Assembly: GCA_002179805.1 (NCBI GenBank)
Contig: NAVB01000032.1
Span: 29,739-93,738, forward strand
DNA length: 64,000 nucleotides
Reading direction: 5' to 3'
Source of the DNA: Acanthamoeba lenticulata
Taxonomy: Eukaryota; Discosea; Longamoebia; Acanthamoebidae
The number at the start of each line of letters is the position of its first letter. The first letter of the stretch is position 1. This document shows positions 19,066-29,294 of the stretch, piece by piece. A program made the position numbers and the translations under genes. The notes beneath the pieces are model-generated. The model saw only the letters and a program-made list of their open reading frames with translations, had not been told where the DNA came from and did no database searches.

Positions 19066-19355
19066 TGTTACAGAGCAGGGTTGAGCACTGCTCTGTACCA
19101 ACTCTGTCACTGGCTCTCTACACACTATGTGCCTGCCTGGCACCCTCTTAAGAGAGCTGCGACTGCGGCAGACTGCCACAGAGTCAACAGCAAGTGCGCC
19201 AATGGTGCACTGCGTCCGTTAGCATAAATGTGCCAAAACAAAACGCAAATAAACATTCTCTTTTCTCTCTTTACTTTACAGCTCTTCTTCGTCTTGCGTA
19301 GCAGTCTCTTGGCATCGACCGTGCTCGGAGTCCTTTGTCCCCACGCTTTGCTACA
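19066..19355 (+). repeat. 5' LTR of the Copia element
   Basis: It runs from TGTTACAGAGCAGGG to CTTTGCTACA. It carries TTAGCATAAATG and an AATAAA-like signal (GCAAATAAACATT near 19245). It differs from the 3' LTR at 17 sites, all at former CpG dinucleotides. Next to it (19356-19368) is the GGTTATGGGCCCA primer site. Confidence 0.95.
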
Positions 19356-19367
19356 GGTTATGGGCCC

Positions 19368-20260
19368 ATGCATCACGCAATGACATTGAAATCGACTTCC
19401 ACTTTGCACATGGTCGCCCTGACTTGCCTCGCATCGAGTGAGGACTACGACACATGGCTATTGAATCTACAAGTCTACCTGCTCTTGCACCATCTTTGGA
19501 GCTTCACGTTAGAAGCGTCAGTCTGCCCTGCACCTCCCATTTACACCAGTGAGGGTCTACCTCCGCCTCCTACTCCCGACATGCGAGCCCAGATAATCAA
19601 CTACACCAAACACCAAGAACAAACACTTGGCATTATCCTGAGCAGTCTCAAACCAAACCTACAGCCAAGCCTCAGGGTACACAAGAGCCCCTACTCGCTT
19701 CTACAAGCAATTGAAGCCCACTTCAAGCCTCGCCAAGCTGGCCGTCTTGTTGCTACTATGATGCGCTTCCTTGCGCTATGCAAGGAGCCAGACCAAACGC
19801 TTGAGGACTACTTCAGCCTGGTCAACCAGATGGTTGCTTCCCTCAACACGCAGCCTGGCTACAAGTTCAGCAGACTGGTCATGCTCAACATCATGCTACT
19901 CGGCCTCCCTAGCAAGTTTAACCTGGTGTGCATCCTCATTCAAGACTGCAGTGAAGTCAAGCTCGAGGCCGTGAGAACAAGGATACGCAACTTTGACACG
20001 AACTGATGTCTAATGGACAGCACAAGTGAGGGTCTTCTCTTCACATCGTCTAGGCATCCGTGTCCGAACGACTCGCCTCACCTGAGGACTACACCATTGA
20101 CAAATAAACCAGCTCAAACCAGCCAATTGGCACTGAGTCAACCTTCATCAACTTCAACCTTGAGCGCCATGGACAGCAAGACTCCTGCCTGACGTTGCAA
20201 TTACTGTTGGCAACCAGGCCATGTCAAGGAGGAGTGTCCTTGCCTCAAGCACAAGAATGA
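19368..20260 (+). pseudogene. Copia Gag with CCHC zinc knuckle
   Basis: ATG 19368 overlaps the primer site. The frame to 20006 is Gag-like (SSEDYDTWLLNLQVYLLLHH, TMMRFLALCKEPDQTLEDYF, LVMLNIMLLGLPSKFNLVCI). After several stops a CCHC knuckle appears at about 20196-20240 (CNYCWQPGHVKEECPC), immediately preceded by TGA 20190-20192. Gag packages element RNA. It is broken here. Confidence 0.85.
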
Positions 20261-20318
20261 GAAGTCCAACTCAACCCAGACCAGCCCAGGACCGCTTAAT
20301 CTTCTCCACACTCAAGCC

Positions 20319-21580
20319 GTGAAGCAGCTCGGCAATGAACGCCATCTATGGTACCTCGACTCTGGCGTGTTGTGCCACATGACCGGCAAAAGGTCGTGGC
20401 TACATGACTTCGAAGCCATTGAGCTGCACACCATCTACTTCAGAGACAATTCCACAACAGTCGCTACGGGACGCGGGACCATTGTCGCTGAACACAAGCT
20501 CCACAACTTGAACGCCCACATTGAGCTTCAGGAGGTTCTCTTCATACTGGCTCTCAAGAAGAATCTCATCTCGACCGCCTGAATCCTTCAGCCCAGCCTC
20601 GAGCTCGTAATGAATTCCACTGAGTGCAAGTTGTTCAACCACAGCAACAAGCGTGAGGTTCTACATGCAGGACGCAGCAACAACATGTACACAGTCGATC
20701 TCTCGGTACTTGCTCCTCCCAAACACACTCTTGCCAGTTGTGTTACTGAGTGTACTTTAGAGCTTCTCCATCGTCACCTTGGGCACGCCTCTTGCGCGCA
20801 TGTACTCACCACTGTGAAAGCGGCCAATCTTGCACTCTCAAATGAGACACTCCCTGAGTGCGAGGTGTGCATCAAGGCCAAGGCCAAGCGTCCAGACATC
20901 TCCTTGGGGCCTGCCAAGCGCACCACGACCTTTCCTACCAAGGTCGTTCACGCCAACATCGCCGGTCCCTTCAACATCCCATCGCACAGTGGCAATCGCT
21001 ACATGCTCATGATGGTGGACAACTACATGAGATTCTCTCAAGTCTTCCTCATCAAGCGCAAGAGTGACGCCCCAACAGTGATCAAGACGTACTTTGAGCG
21101 CTCTCCCCATCCGGCACTGAAGCAATGTGTGCTCCACACCAATCAAGGGGGCGAATTCATTAATAAACAACTACTCAGGTATCTTGACCAGCTCAACATT
21201 CGTCACAAGACAACACTGTCGCATACCCCTGAGTTCAACAGCATTGCTGAGCGACTCAATCGCACGCTCGGCAAGATGACACTCACGCTACTTCTCGACA
21301 CTGGCCTCCCCAAGATTTTCTGGGGAGAGGCGATGCGCGCCTTGTCCATCATCAACAACAGGCTACCCTCGAGTGCACTCAACAGAGTCTCTCCATTTGA
21401 GCGCTGGTATGGCCTGCCTCCGCCAGTCACCAATCTACGTGCTTTCAATCCCCAGTGGCCAATGCAAGAAGCTCGACGCACGTACCCGTGAAGGGTATTA
21501 TCTTGGCCCAGCCCACGACATGGCCTTGCACCATCACATCTACATCATCTCCATGAAGGTGGTCATTGAGACTCGTGACG
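20319..21580 (+). pseudogene. Copia protease and integrase, catalytic Asp lost
   Basis: The protease part has WYLDSGVLCHMTG, the D-S-G active site. It stops at TGA 20580-20582 where a related element on the other strand (39.9 kb) has CGA. The integrase from 20610 has the zinc-binding H-H-C-C head (HRHLGHASCAH, CEVCIKAKAK). In the catalytic core the two Asp positions are Asn (HANIAGPF and HTNQGGEF) while the Glu (SIAERLNRT) remains. Both Asn codons are preceded by C, so each fits a CpG to CpA change. Coding shifts frame near 21480 (KLDARTREGYYLGPAHD). Confidence 0.9.
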
Positions 21581-22009
21581 TCACTTTCAGTGAGCTTCAC
21601 GTCTCGACCGCCTCTGGAGCCTCTGCATCGACTCCTCCTCCAGCCACGATGGACACTCAGGTGCCCAATCAGGCCGCGAATAAGGAGACGCCGAGGTATG
21701 CCAAGTGGACCACTGAGGAGTTCCGTGTCACACACAAGCTGGGAACCACTCCCATCATCATGCCCATTGATGATTTGCCGATGCCATCTCTCTACAACCC
21801 GATGGCCAACATCAAACCAGTCACGATTCACAGCGACAAAGACGAAGTCAAACCCACTACCATGACAGCCAACGTCAAGGGACCCAATACAGTACCCATT
21901 CACATCATCAAGCCCACTCTCAAGAAGCCTGTTCAGCTTCCTGACCTCATTGATGATGTACAAACCGGTACTCGCCCTGCTCCTACTTGCGGTTCTTTGC
22001 AGTTGAGGG

Positions 22010-23664
22010 GTGATCAAGCACGCCAACTTCAACCAGTGGGGACTCATTCAACCTGTCTCCCGCCTCAACTCCACCATCAAGTACTCGATTCCCACGCCAA
22101 AGATGATCAAGGAAGCCCGCACAAGTGAGCAAGTTCTTGAGTGGCAGTTCACGATGGATGAGGAATACTACAGCCTCACCAAGAACCAGATGTGGGTCCT
22201 GGTCCTGAAACCTAAGGGGCGCCACGTCATCAAGGGCAAGTGGGTCTTCAAGATCAAGTTTCGAGCCAACAGCTTGATCAACCGCTTCAAGGTGCGCTTT
22301 GTAGCCAAGAGCTACACTCAGCACTTTGGCATCGACTTCAATGAGACCTTCGCGCCCATCATCTACATTGGCAGCCTACGCTTCATCCTTGCGCTCTCTG
22401 CTGCACTCGACCTCAAGATCAAGGTTCTTGACGTCAAGGGCGCTTTCCTACACTCGGCCCTTGATGATCACAACATCTATGTCAAGCAGCCCAAGGGCTA
22501 CGTCGACCCTGATCATCCTGACTGGGTCTGCAAGCTCAACAAGAGCTTGTACAGCCTCAAACAGGCGCTGTACATTTGGAACAAGGAGATCGATGCACAC
22601 CTCTGTTCCAATGGCTTTGCCACCGTCAAGGCCGATCCCTGTCTCTACGTCAAGCGCGAGAGAGGTTCTCTCGCCATGATTGGTCTCTACGTCGACGACT
22701 GTACTGTGGCCGCTCACGCGACGCTGGTACAAGGCGTCATTGATGTACTCATTGTGGCCTTCAAGATGCAGGACCTCAGCGACGCCTCATCCATCCTCAG
22801 CATGGAGGTCCTTCGTGATAGACCTAATCGCTGGATCTATCTACGCCAATGCGGCAAGATCGATGAGATTCTCCACGCCTTCAACCTCGTCGATGCCGCT
22901 GGCCAAGCCACTCTGATGGAGGCCAAGTTACAACTCATCAAGGACGCTCCTGGCGACAAGCTGATTGACACGCCCTATTGTTGAGTGATTGGTATGCTCT
23001 TGTATCTCGCCAATGCGACTTGACCCGACATCAGCTTCGCTGTCAACTACCTTGCCCGCTTCTCTGAGAGCCCTTGCACGTCGCATTGGAAAGCGGTACA
23101 ACGCATCATCAAGTACCTGAGAGGTACTCGTGAGCTCGCCATTCTCTACGATGGTAGTGGCATCGACTCGACTGATCTGCACCCACTGACTCCAATCATC
23201 TACTGCAACGCCGACTATGGTGCCGACATGATGACCAGACACTCAGTGTCTGGTCGTGTCATGATGTGCCATGGACTGATCTTCTGGGCCTCTCAGTCCC
23301 AGAAAGTTGTCTCCCTCTCTTTGACTGAGTCCGAGCTCTTCGCTCTCTCCAAAGCTGGCAAACACTGCCTCTACCTCCACAAGTTTCTCTCTCTTCTCGA
23401 CGAGACCGCTTCGATCCTCCTTCTCAACAACAACCAGAGCGCCCTTACTATCGTCGGCTCTGAGGCCGATCTTGTGCACACTCGATGCAAGCACTCGAGT
23501 GTTTGTCTCGCTCATCTACACGAGGCATGCAGCTGAAGGCTGATCGACATCCGTTACGTGCCCATGAAGAACAACGCCGCCGACATTCTGACCAAAGCTC
23601 TCGTCATCACCAAGCACGAGTACCTCGTGCGCATCGTGGGACTCATCTACCCATTGTGCACTTG
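22010..23664 (+). pseudogene. Copia reverse transcriptase and RNase H, broken
   Basis: RT motifs: VLDVKGAFLHSALDD, VCKLNKSLYSLKQALYIWNK and the catalytic YVDD in IGLYVDDCTVAAHA. It stops after TPYC at 22982-22984. The frame then resumes as VIGMLLYLANAT, a TGA, and PDISFAVNYLARFSE. In RNase H the first Asp is Asn (IYCNADYGADM) and the DNQ motif is NNQSA, while LTESELFAL is kept. The remainder (RYVPMKNNAADILTKAL) ends before the purine tract. The element therefore lost RT continuity and RNase H activity. Confidence 0.92.
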
Positions 23665-23671
23665 AGGGGCG

Positions 23672-23961
23672 TGTTATGGAGCAGGGTCGAGCACTGCTCT
23701 GTACCGACTCTGTCGCTGGCTCTCTACGCGCTACGTGCCTGCCTGGCACCCTCTTAAGAGAGCTGCGACTGCAGCAGACTGCCGCAGAGTCGACAGCAAG
23801 TGCGCCAATGGCGCACTGCGTCCGTTAGCATAAATGTGCCAAAACAAAACGCGAATAAACATTCTCTTTTCTCTCTTTACTTTACAGCTCTTCTTCATCT
23901 TGCATAGCAGTCTCTTGGCATCGACTGTGCTCGGAGTCCTTCATCCCCACACTTTGCTACA
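23672..23961 (+). repeat. 3' LTR of the Copia element
   Basis: It is 290 bp, the same length as the 5' LTR, and retains more CpG sites. It ends CTTTGCTACA, followed by the TAAAC target-site duplication (23962-23966). Confidence 0.95.
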
Positions 23962-24069
23962 TAAACTCCTTCTTGGAAATACTAATTCAACAAAACAAGA
24001 TCAAAATCATTCATTCAGCCTAGTTTCCCTCTTTGTTGTGTTAACTGAACTTCCTTATCGCAATTGCAG

Positions 24070-25410
24070 TGAAGGAAGATGCAATCCTCCATGGTGCCCG
24101 CTTGGTGGTCATGAAAGGTGAATGGCAGGGATGTAACGTTGCTATCAAGATGCCCAAAAACGATCAACAATCCAACTACATAGACTTGGTGACTGAAATT
24201 CATACCCTCAGGTCTCTATTTCTCAATGTTGGTATTTTGGTCTGAATTCTCGAATGAACTGACTTAATTGGCATGTAGGCAACTCCATCACCCGAATATA
24301 GTCAAACTGTTGGGGGTGACAGTGTTAACACTGAACGTCTGATGGTCGACCCTTGTTGGTGATGATCACTGAGTGGGTGCCTCACACGTTGTTGAGCCAC
24401 CAATTACCACCATCGTGGGACCCTATCGATTTGACCAAAGCCATCGTCGAAGGTTTGCAATATATACATCACCACAGATTACTTCACCGCGACTTAAAGC
24501 CAGGCAACATTTTGGTACGTCAGTGCCTATTTAGCTTGAGACTGTTTTCCCTCCTCCATTTTACAATAACTCCACTTTTGGGGTTCAGGTATTACCTGAC
24601 GGTAGTACAGCCAAGATATGTGATCTGGGCGAGTCCAAGAAGGTTGCTGGCCCTGAAGATCCACCGCTGACCGCTGGCGTAGGTACTATTCATGCATTCA
24701 CAGACCCTTTGTGTTAGAGCTGACTCTCCCACCATTAAGGTACTGCCGGTTATCGTGCGCCTGAAGTCCAGCAAGGCCAACCTTACAACGAGAAGTCAGA
24801 CATCTGGAGTCTGGGTAAAATTATGGACACCCTCTACTACAATTTCAGGGATGAGGAAAGAGAGCTCCCCGGCGGTTTCATCGATTTGGGCAGGTCTTGC
24901 GCAGCCAAACTACCAGGCGAACGTCTGGAGCTTGACGAAGTTAAAGCCCGACTGGACAGTCTCGAATATCGGTCGACGCGCGTCCAACCTCCTTCGAACC
25001 ACCGTCCTACGAAATCAAAGTCGACAGCTCACGTGCCAGTTGAAAGTTCTTCTTCATCGGAGGATTCAGACTATGAACCGGACGAAGAGGATGGTATTCC
25101 AGTACCCCCATGGCCGACTGTAGTCCCCAAGTCTGCCAAGTCGAACGGATCGCCAGTGCCCTCCAAGCCGAGCCCTGCCAAGTCGAATGGATCGCCGGCG
25201 CCCTCCAAGCCGAGTCCTGCCAAGTCGAACGGATCGCCAGTACACTCCAAGCCGAGTCCTGTCAAGTCGCCGGTGCCCCGTAGGACGAGTCCTGAGAAGC
25301 CGCGCTCGCGTCGTGAATCGTGGTGTCCAGAGGACGATGAATGCGTCTATTGCCACGACTACAAGAATGGCAACAGGATGAAGCAGGCTTGCAAATTGAG
25401 ACCTATGTAA
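24070..25410 (+). pseudogene. Protein kinase (TKL-like) with several introns, one frameshift
   Basis: Recognisable parts are VVMKGEWQGCNVAIKMPK (VAIK lysine), LHHPNIVKLLGV (after an intron), LLHRDLKPGNIL (catalytic loop), an intron, AKICDLGESKKVAG (DLG in place of DFG), an intron, and TAGYRAPEVQQGQPYNEKSD (APE), then SDIWSLGKIM. The C-terminal tail is Ser-rich and has a 16-residue repeat (SPVPSKPSPAKSNG type) three times, then CVYCHDYKNGNRMKQ. Between LLGV and RPLLVMITEWVPH (about 24320-24355) the frame does not join, so one indel is present. The 5' exon is not found; the acceptor at 24069 begins the readable part. Confidence 0.72.
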
Positions 25411-25689
25411 AAACTAGGTTTTTTGCGCAGTGAATAAACTTGTTTTTGCATCAACAGAGCAACAAGAACATCAGTTGTTCGACACCCCCACCAAGGAAGC
25501 GTGGCAGGCAAGAAGCCGACCGAGAGAAGGCTATGGTGACGAACCAACACACTCGCTACTTAACCATCTTCCACCAGCGTGTAAGGCAAAGAAAGCCAAC
25601 TGTAATGAAATATGGCGCCCTAGTTTTTTCAATGGCGATACAGGGAGGGACGGCACGTCCCTGCCGCCTCTGTAATGCCACACAAAAAA
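25411..25689. other. Intergenic region with possible 3' exon
   Basis: A plus-strand stretch after a good acceptor (gcatcaacag, about 25457) reads QQEHQLFDTPTKEAWQARSR, but nothing links it to the kinase stop at 25410. No other signal is seen. Confidence 0.25.
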
Positions 25690-26181
25690 TTACACGCCCA
25701 AGAACTGGGCCTTGGTCCTTCTCCAACAATTCCCCTCTTCGGTGTTCTTCTTGAGGTAGTCGCAGATCTCCTTGCTCCTCCTCGCCATCTCCTCCTGCGT
25801 GGCTGAGACGTGGCACAGTAGTGGGTAATTACGGAAGCCTTCCCAGAGAGATATCTTCTGGCGGGCAGTGCGAGGTCTGATGGAGTCGTTCGTTGCCTTT
25901 GCCAGCCAGTCCTTGAATGGCCCTCCCTTTTCCTTCTTCAGTGTCTTCTTGACGTAGTGGAGGTCATGTCCCAGGAGGATCGCTGCATGGAGGTTCGCCT
26001 GGCTGGTCTGACGGTAGAGCGAGTAGTCGTACGTCCAGTATTTGTGTTCAAAGTCGCTCAGACCCTCACCCGGTGCCCCCAATCGCATGAGACGACGATG
26101 ACAACGTTGCTGATCAAACGAGTGGTCACACAAGACATGAAGACCGACAAGGGATGTAATGCAGTTCTCAATGTTGTCCAT
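25690..26181 (-). CDS. DUF3102-like protein
   Basis: The protein has 163 residues; M is at 26181 (MDNIENCITSLVGLHVLCDH). The centre reads LHAAILLGHDLHYVKKTLKK, FKDWLAKATNDSIRPRTARQ and KISLWEGFRNYPLL, which follows the DUF3102 pattern (I-x-x-G-x-x-L, K-x-x-L, F-x-x-W-L, S-x-x-T-A) found in phage and giant-virus proteins of unknown role. The C-terminus is charged (EEMARRSKEICDYLKKNTEE). It is intact, and lies divergently next to the left end of element copy 2. Confidence 0.55.
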   Translation of the reverse strand: MDNIENCITSLVGLHVLCDHSFDQQRCHRRLMRLGAPGEGLSDFEHKYWTYDYSLYRQTSQANLHAAILLGHDLHYVKKTLKKEKGGPFKDWLAKATNDSIRPRTARQKISLWEGFRNYPLLCHVSATQEEMARRSKEICDYLKKNTEEGNCWRRTKAQFLGV

Positions 26182-26297
26182 GATGACAACCTCGTTGATT
26201 GATGATGATGTGCAACATTGATGATGTCACGCGAGACATGGCCTCCAACAACATACAAAAATCGATTTAAAAATGTATTTTTTTGATGAAATTTTCT

Positions 26298-27970
26298 GAT
26301 TGGTCAAATGAAAAACGCCAAACCAGCCCGGAAAACATTACTCCCTGATGGCCTCGTTCGTTTAGACCCTAATTCCTCACATACCTTATCCTTTTTTGGT
26401 AGTCGGGGAGGGATGGGGAAAACCGACGGATGGAATAACCTGTCTATTTTACATTTGCATCCAACAGTTTTCCCCGTCCCCTACCCCGCCATTTTTTAAC
26501 TATTTGTTTTTTATGATTTATTAACAATGGCCCAGATAAACGAGGGGGGGGATGAGCCTTAGGGTCCCATGGTGGTCCCGAACAGTTTTCATTCCGTGGA
26601 CCAACAACACTCACCTTTACTGGGCCTGCTGGTGCACCCAACCTTCGAACAAGTATATGCATACTCTTCCAACACTAACTCACACAACTCAAAGGCAATG
26701 GAGGAGCTGCCGGTGGAGTTGAGGCTTCAAGTCCTCTCGCACGCGTCGGTCCCCGACCTGGTGCTTCGGTGGGGCACCGTCTCGAGATCGTGGAACAAGC
26801 TTGCCAACGACGATCACTTGTGGACGCGCCATCTGGACGAACAGCATCCAAAGTGGCGGACCATCATGGGCTTCATGGGCATCGACCTCGGCACAACGCC
26901 ACGCCGCCAGTGCTTCCGCCTACTCCTACCGCACGATCCAAAGGAGAAACGCATGGGTTGCTGTCGACATCGTCAGTGGAGGGGTGCCGCTTGCCTCTGC
27001 TGCACCTGCCGACGCTACCACAGCGACCAACAATGGGATGCCGGTGACTCGAAGGAAGACGTTTGGGATGACATGTTGGCAGTATCTTACGACGCCTACA
27101 CACGCACCTAGAATTCACTAGTGACGACCAACGAAGAGGACCTCGACGTCATCTCCTTCTATCGCGATCAGTCCTTCCAATTTGACATGCTCCTAAAGGA
27201 GGGACTACTAGAAATACGGGGGACCTTCGACGACGAGACGGTGGCCTGGACAGCGGAGGCGCATCGCACTCTAAGACCACCGCTCCGCGACTGGCAGTAC
27301 CTACTACGTTACAGTGATGCCAGACTCTACAAGGCACTGATGAGGAAGCATCCAGAGCTCTGCGACAACACTGTACTCGATCGCTACGGGGAACTACTCG
27401 ACTGGTTCAGCGCGGAACCCAGAATTGTCCGGGAGGTCTACGCCGAAGCCAGTGGATCATGGACGCGCGAGACGTTCCACGAGGCGCTAACGGCGCTTTT
27501 GAAGGCCGGGTGGCTCCAGAGGGAAGGGACATCGACCGCGGTCGCCTGGACCTACCCAACGATCTACCTTCGATCGAATCGCAACCCAATGATGGAAGAA
27601 TAAAAATACAATCGAATCAAGTGCTCTGATCGCCAAGAGGGTCAATGGTGGTGTAGTTGGTGACGTGTATCGCACACCCCAACGTAGTTGAACACGGACA
27701 AGTCTCCGTCTATCTACAGAATCAACACACACACACACACGTCATCATCAACACACTCCTGAGAGATGACTACCCAGTTCTGCATGACACGAAAAGACCA
27801 CACGCGACCATCAGAATTACGACAATGACACCAATGGCCATGTACACTTGCCGACTTCCAAATTAAGATAAAGTATGTAAAGTATGCTTAACCTAAAAAG
27901 GAGGTCGGCAGGTGTAAGCGAGAGTTGTTTATTTCGGCCTGGTTTGGCGTTTTTGGTGATTTGACCAATC
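26298..27970. mobile_element. Inverted-repeat-bounded element, copy 2 (carries an F-box gene)
   Basis: The left end GATTGGTCAAATG at 26298 pairs with its inverse TTGACCAATC at 27961-27970. Inside, AAAAACGCCAAACCAG pairs with CTGGTTTGGCGTTTTT, and similarity fades about 100 nt inward. The cargo is the F-box gene at 26698. Copy 1 (9144-11444) has better-preserved arms but a damaged cargo. No transposase is visible. Confidence 0.6.
26698..27603 (+). pseudogene. F-box protein, copy 2, with in-frame TAG
   Basis: The start ATG 26698 gives an F-box: MEELPVELRLQVLSHASVPD, LVLRWGTVSRSWNKLANDD, HLWTRHLDEQHPKWR. A Cys/His cluster follows (MGCCRHRQWRGAACLCCTCR). TAG at 27109-27111 interrupts the frame; copy 1 has TAC (Tyr) at this place. 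The same frame continues as NSLVTTNEEDLDVISFYR, GLLEIRGTFDDETVAWTAEA, ALMRKHPELCDNTVLDRYG to a stop at 27601-27603. A downstream GTG-started frame is therefore not an independent gene. The intact ancestor would have about 300 residues and likely served as an SCF substrate receptor. Confidence 0.75.
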
Positions 27971-27996
27971 AAAAAATCCACAACAAAATAATAATT
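27604..27996. other. 3' flank of the F-box gene and right arm of element copy 2
   Basis: It contains an AATAAAAATACAATC stretch right after the stop, an AC microsatellite (27724-27741) and the right inverted arm (to 27970). Copy 1 shares GTGTATGTGTGTA-type sequence and GTCATCACAC-like pieces here, but no gene. Confidence 0.5.
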
Positions 27997-28010
27997 ATGT
28001 AAAATCACAA
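27997..28010 (+). promoter_or_regulatory. Dyad box ATGTAAAATCACAA
   Basis: One base differs from the 11471 box. TATAAAT (28037-28043) lies 40 nt on and ATG 28091 lies 94 nt on, the same spacings as at 11471. A CAAC-rich leader (ATGAGAACAACATCAACA) is also shared. Confidence 0.6.
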
Positions 28011-28090
28011 CCATTGGTATTTCATTATTGAGAGAATATAAATTGTCAATGAGAACAACATCAACAACAACAACACCACCACTAACAACC

Positions 28091-28495
28091 ATGGCCACGC
28101 CACGGTTGCCTCGATTCTATGCTTCCCGATGCAAGAACGGAGAGTTCAAGCAACTCTCCTTTCACGTACTCATCAACAACGATCAGACCTCCGAGTGTCA
28201 ACTGAATGTGTGTCGTCCTGACGACAAGAGTCCTTGGGGGATCGACATGACCAAGGCACCTGCAGATCTGGAAAAATACATTGGCGAGACTGTTGGATGC
28301 AAGGTGCTACTCGAGAGCTTCAGACGTCAAGGGCTGACGAACAAAAGCCAGTTTCTCCTCTTCCCACACTTTGAATTCCTCGGCGCCACCGAGGGCACAT
28401 GCTCGTCGTACGTGGCGACCATACGACTACTGGGCTCTCTCGCTGAGGATGGTTCAGTCACCGAGGAGGACCTCCCCCCTAACGTGAAGGATTAA
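28091..28495 (+). CDS. Unrecognised 134-residue protein behind the shared promoter
   Basis: The start chosen is ATG 28091 (ACCATGG context), 54 nt after TATAAAT; an in-frame ATG at 28049 lies too near the TATA box. The sequence (MATPRLPRFYASRCKNGEFK, LSFHVLINNDQTSECQLNV, DLEKYIGETVGCKVLLESF) resembles no family I know. Its last 15 residues are acidic (EEDLPPNVKD). The BTB gene occupies the equivalent place at 11565 and is unrelated, although promoter and leader are homologous. Confidence 0.6.
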   Translation: MATPRLPRFYASRCKNGEFKQLSFHVLINNDQTSECQLNVCRPDDKSPWGIDMTKAPADLEKYIGETVGCKVLLESFRRQGLTNKSQFLLFPHFEFLGATEGTCSSYVATIRLLGSLAEDGSVTEEDLPPNVKD

Positions 28496-28632
28496 GCGAG
28501 ACCTGAAGAGATATTGTAACACGTACTTGAAATTCTAAAGCTTTTCATCACAAACTTACTTGTCACTGAAATATCCATTCTTACGAGCACAAAAAGAAAC
28601 AACTCATACACACACACACACAACAGACACCC

Positions 28633-28974
28633 ATGGATACACAAATGTCTCTGACAAGCACAATTCACTACTACTACTACTTCCTCGTAGCCCTCTTGGT
28701 TGTCACGCTCCAGCTCAAGGATGCTCAAGCCAATCGGTGGGTTTGAGTTGATTGTCCAAGCGAATATCCTAACTCAGGTTACTTCTTCAATTCCATCGAC
28801 TGTCCCGAGAATGAGATGGAGGCAGACCCCAATTGGGAACACGATGAAGAACGTGGATGCTGGATCAAGCAAGGCCCGGCCATTGATCAAGAACAGCTCT
28901 TCCCCATCATCATCTGCAGCAAGCACAGGCCATATCGTCGGCAAGATGCACAAGGAGCACATTGGCACTTTTGA
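28633..28974 (+). pseudogene. Small Cys-rich secreted protein, copy 2, with in-frame TGA
   Basis: From ATG 28633 the frame gives a Tyr-rich hydrophobic leader (HYYYYFLVALLVVTLQLKD) ending AQANRWV. It stops at TGA 28744-28746, then continues as VDCPSEYPNSGYFF, DCPENEMEADPNWEHDEERG, CWIKQGPA and ICSKHRPYR to TGA 28972-28974. The copy at 12344 has Ser/Met here. Relative to the flanking SET gene this copy lies in the opposite orientation to copy 1. Confidence 0.72.
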
Positions 28975-29294
28975 AGAGAGAACTTGCGCACACCCAACTA
29001 CATTTAAATTTTCAGATACTTTATAGTATTCTATTCTGTACATTCATACTGGGATGTACCATCGCGTATTATTTTAAATAACTTAACCACCTTCCTTGAC
29101 TCCTGAGTCTTCTGCCACACCATGCTCTATGTGGGCCAACACAACTGTATTGAAAAGAGCCACTAAGGGATTTCATGGTCACGCAGGCCAAACGATGTTT
29201 TCCTCTTTTTCTTTTTTCCCAGAGAAATTCTTTTTCTCTCAGCTGCTGGGGATTTAACCAACAAAACAACTCTACCCCTCGCCCCCCTCACTGC

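Larger units (their letters stand above)
19066..23961 (+). mobile_element. Ty1/copia LTR retrotransposon, 4896 bp, inactive
   Basis: It has two 290-bp LTRs (TGTTA...GCTACA), a 5-bp target-site duplication TAAAC at 19061-19065 and 23962-23966, a primer-binding site GGTTATGGGCCCA directly after the 5' LTR, and a purine-rich TTGAGGGGCG before the 3' LTR. Gag, protease, integrase, reverse transcriptase and RNase H occur in copia order. All coding parts are broken by stops. The damage is dominated by CpG to TpG/CpA changes, which also explain every difference between the LTRs. Confidence 0.97.

Noticed and set aside
27121..27603. Independent gene starting with GTG after the F-box gene
   Set aside because: It is in the same frame as the F-box gene and separated only by a TAG that is TAC in the other copy.
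7551..28974. TGA as a recoded sense codon (several in-frame TGAs)
   Set aside because: TGA also ends intact genes (for example SET copy 1 at 14326-14328), other breaks use TAA or TAG, and paralogues show ordinary sense codons at the stop positions.
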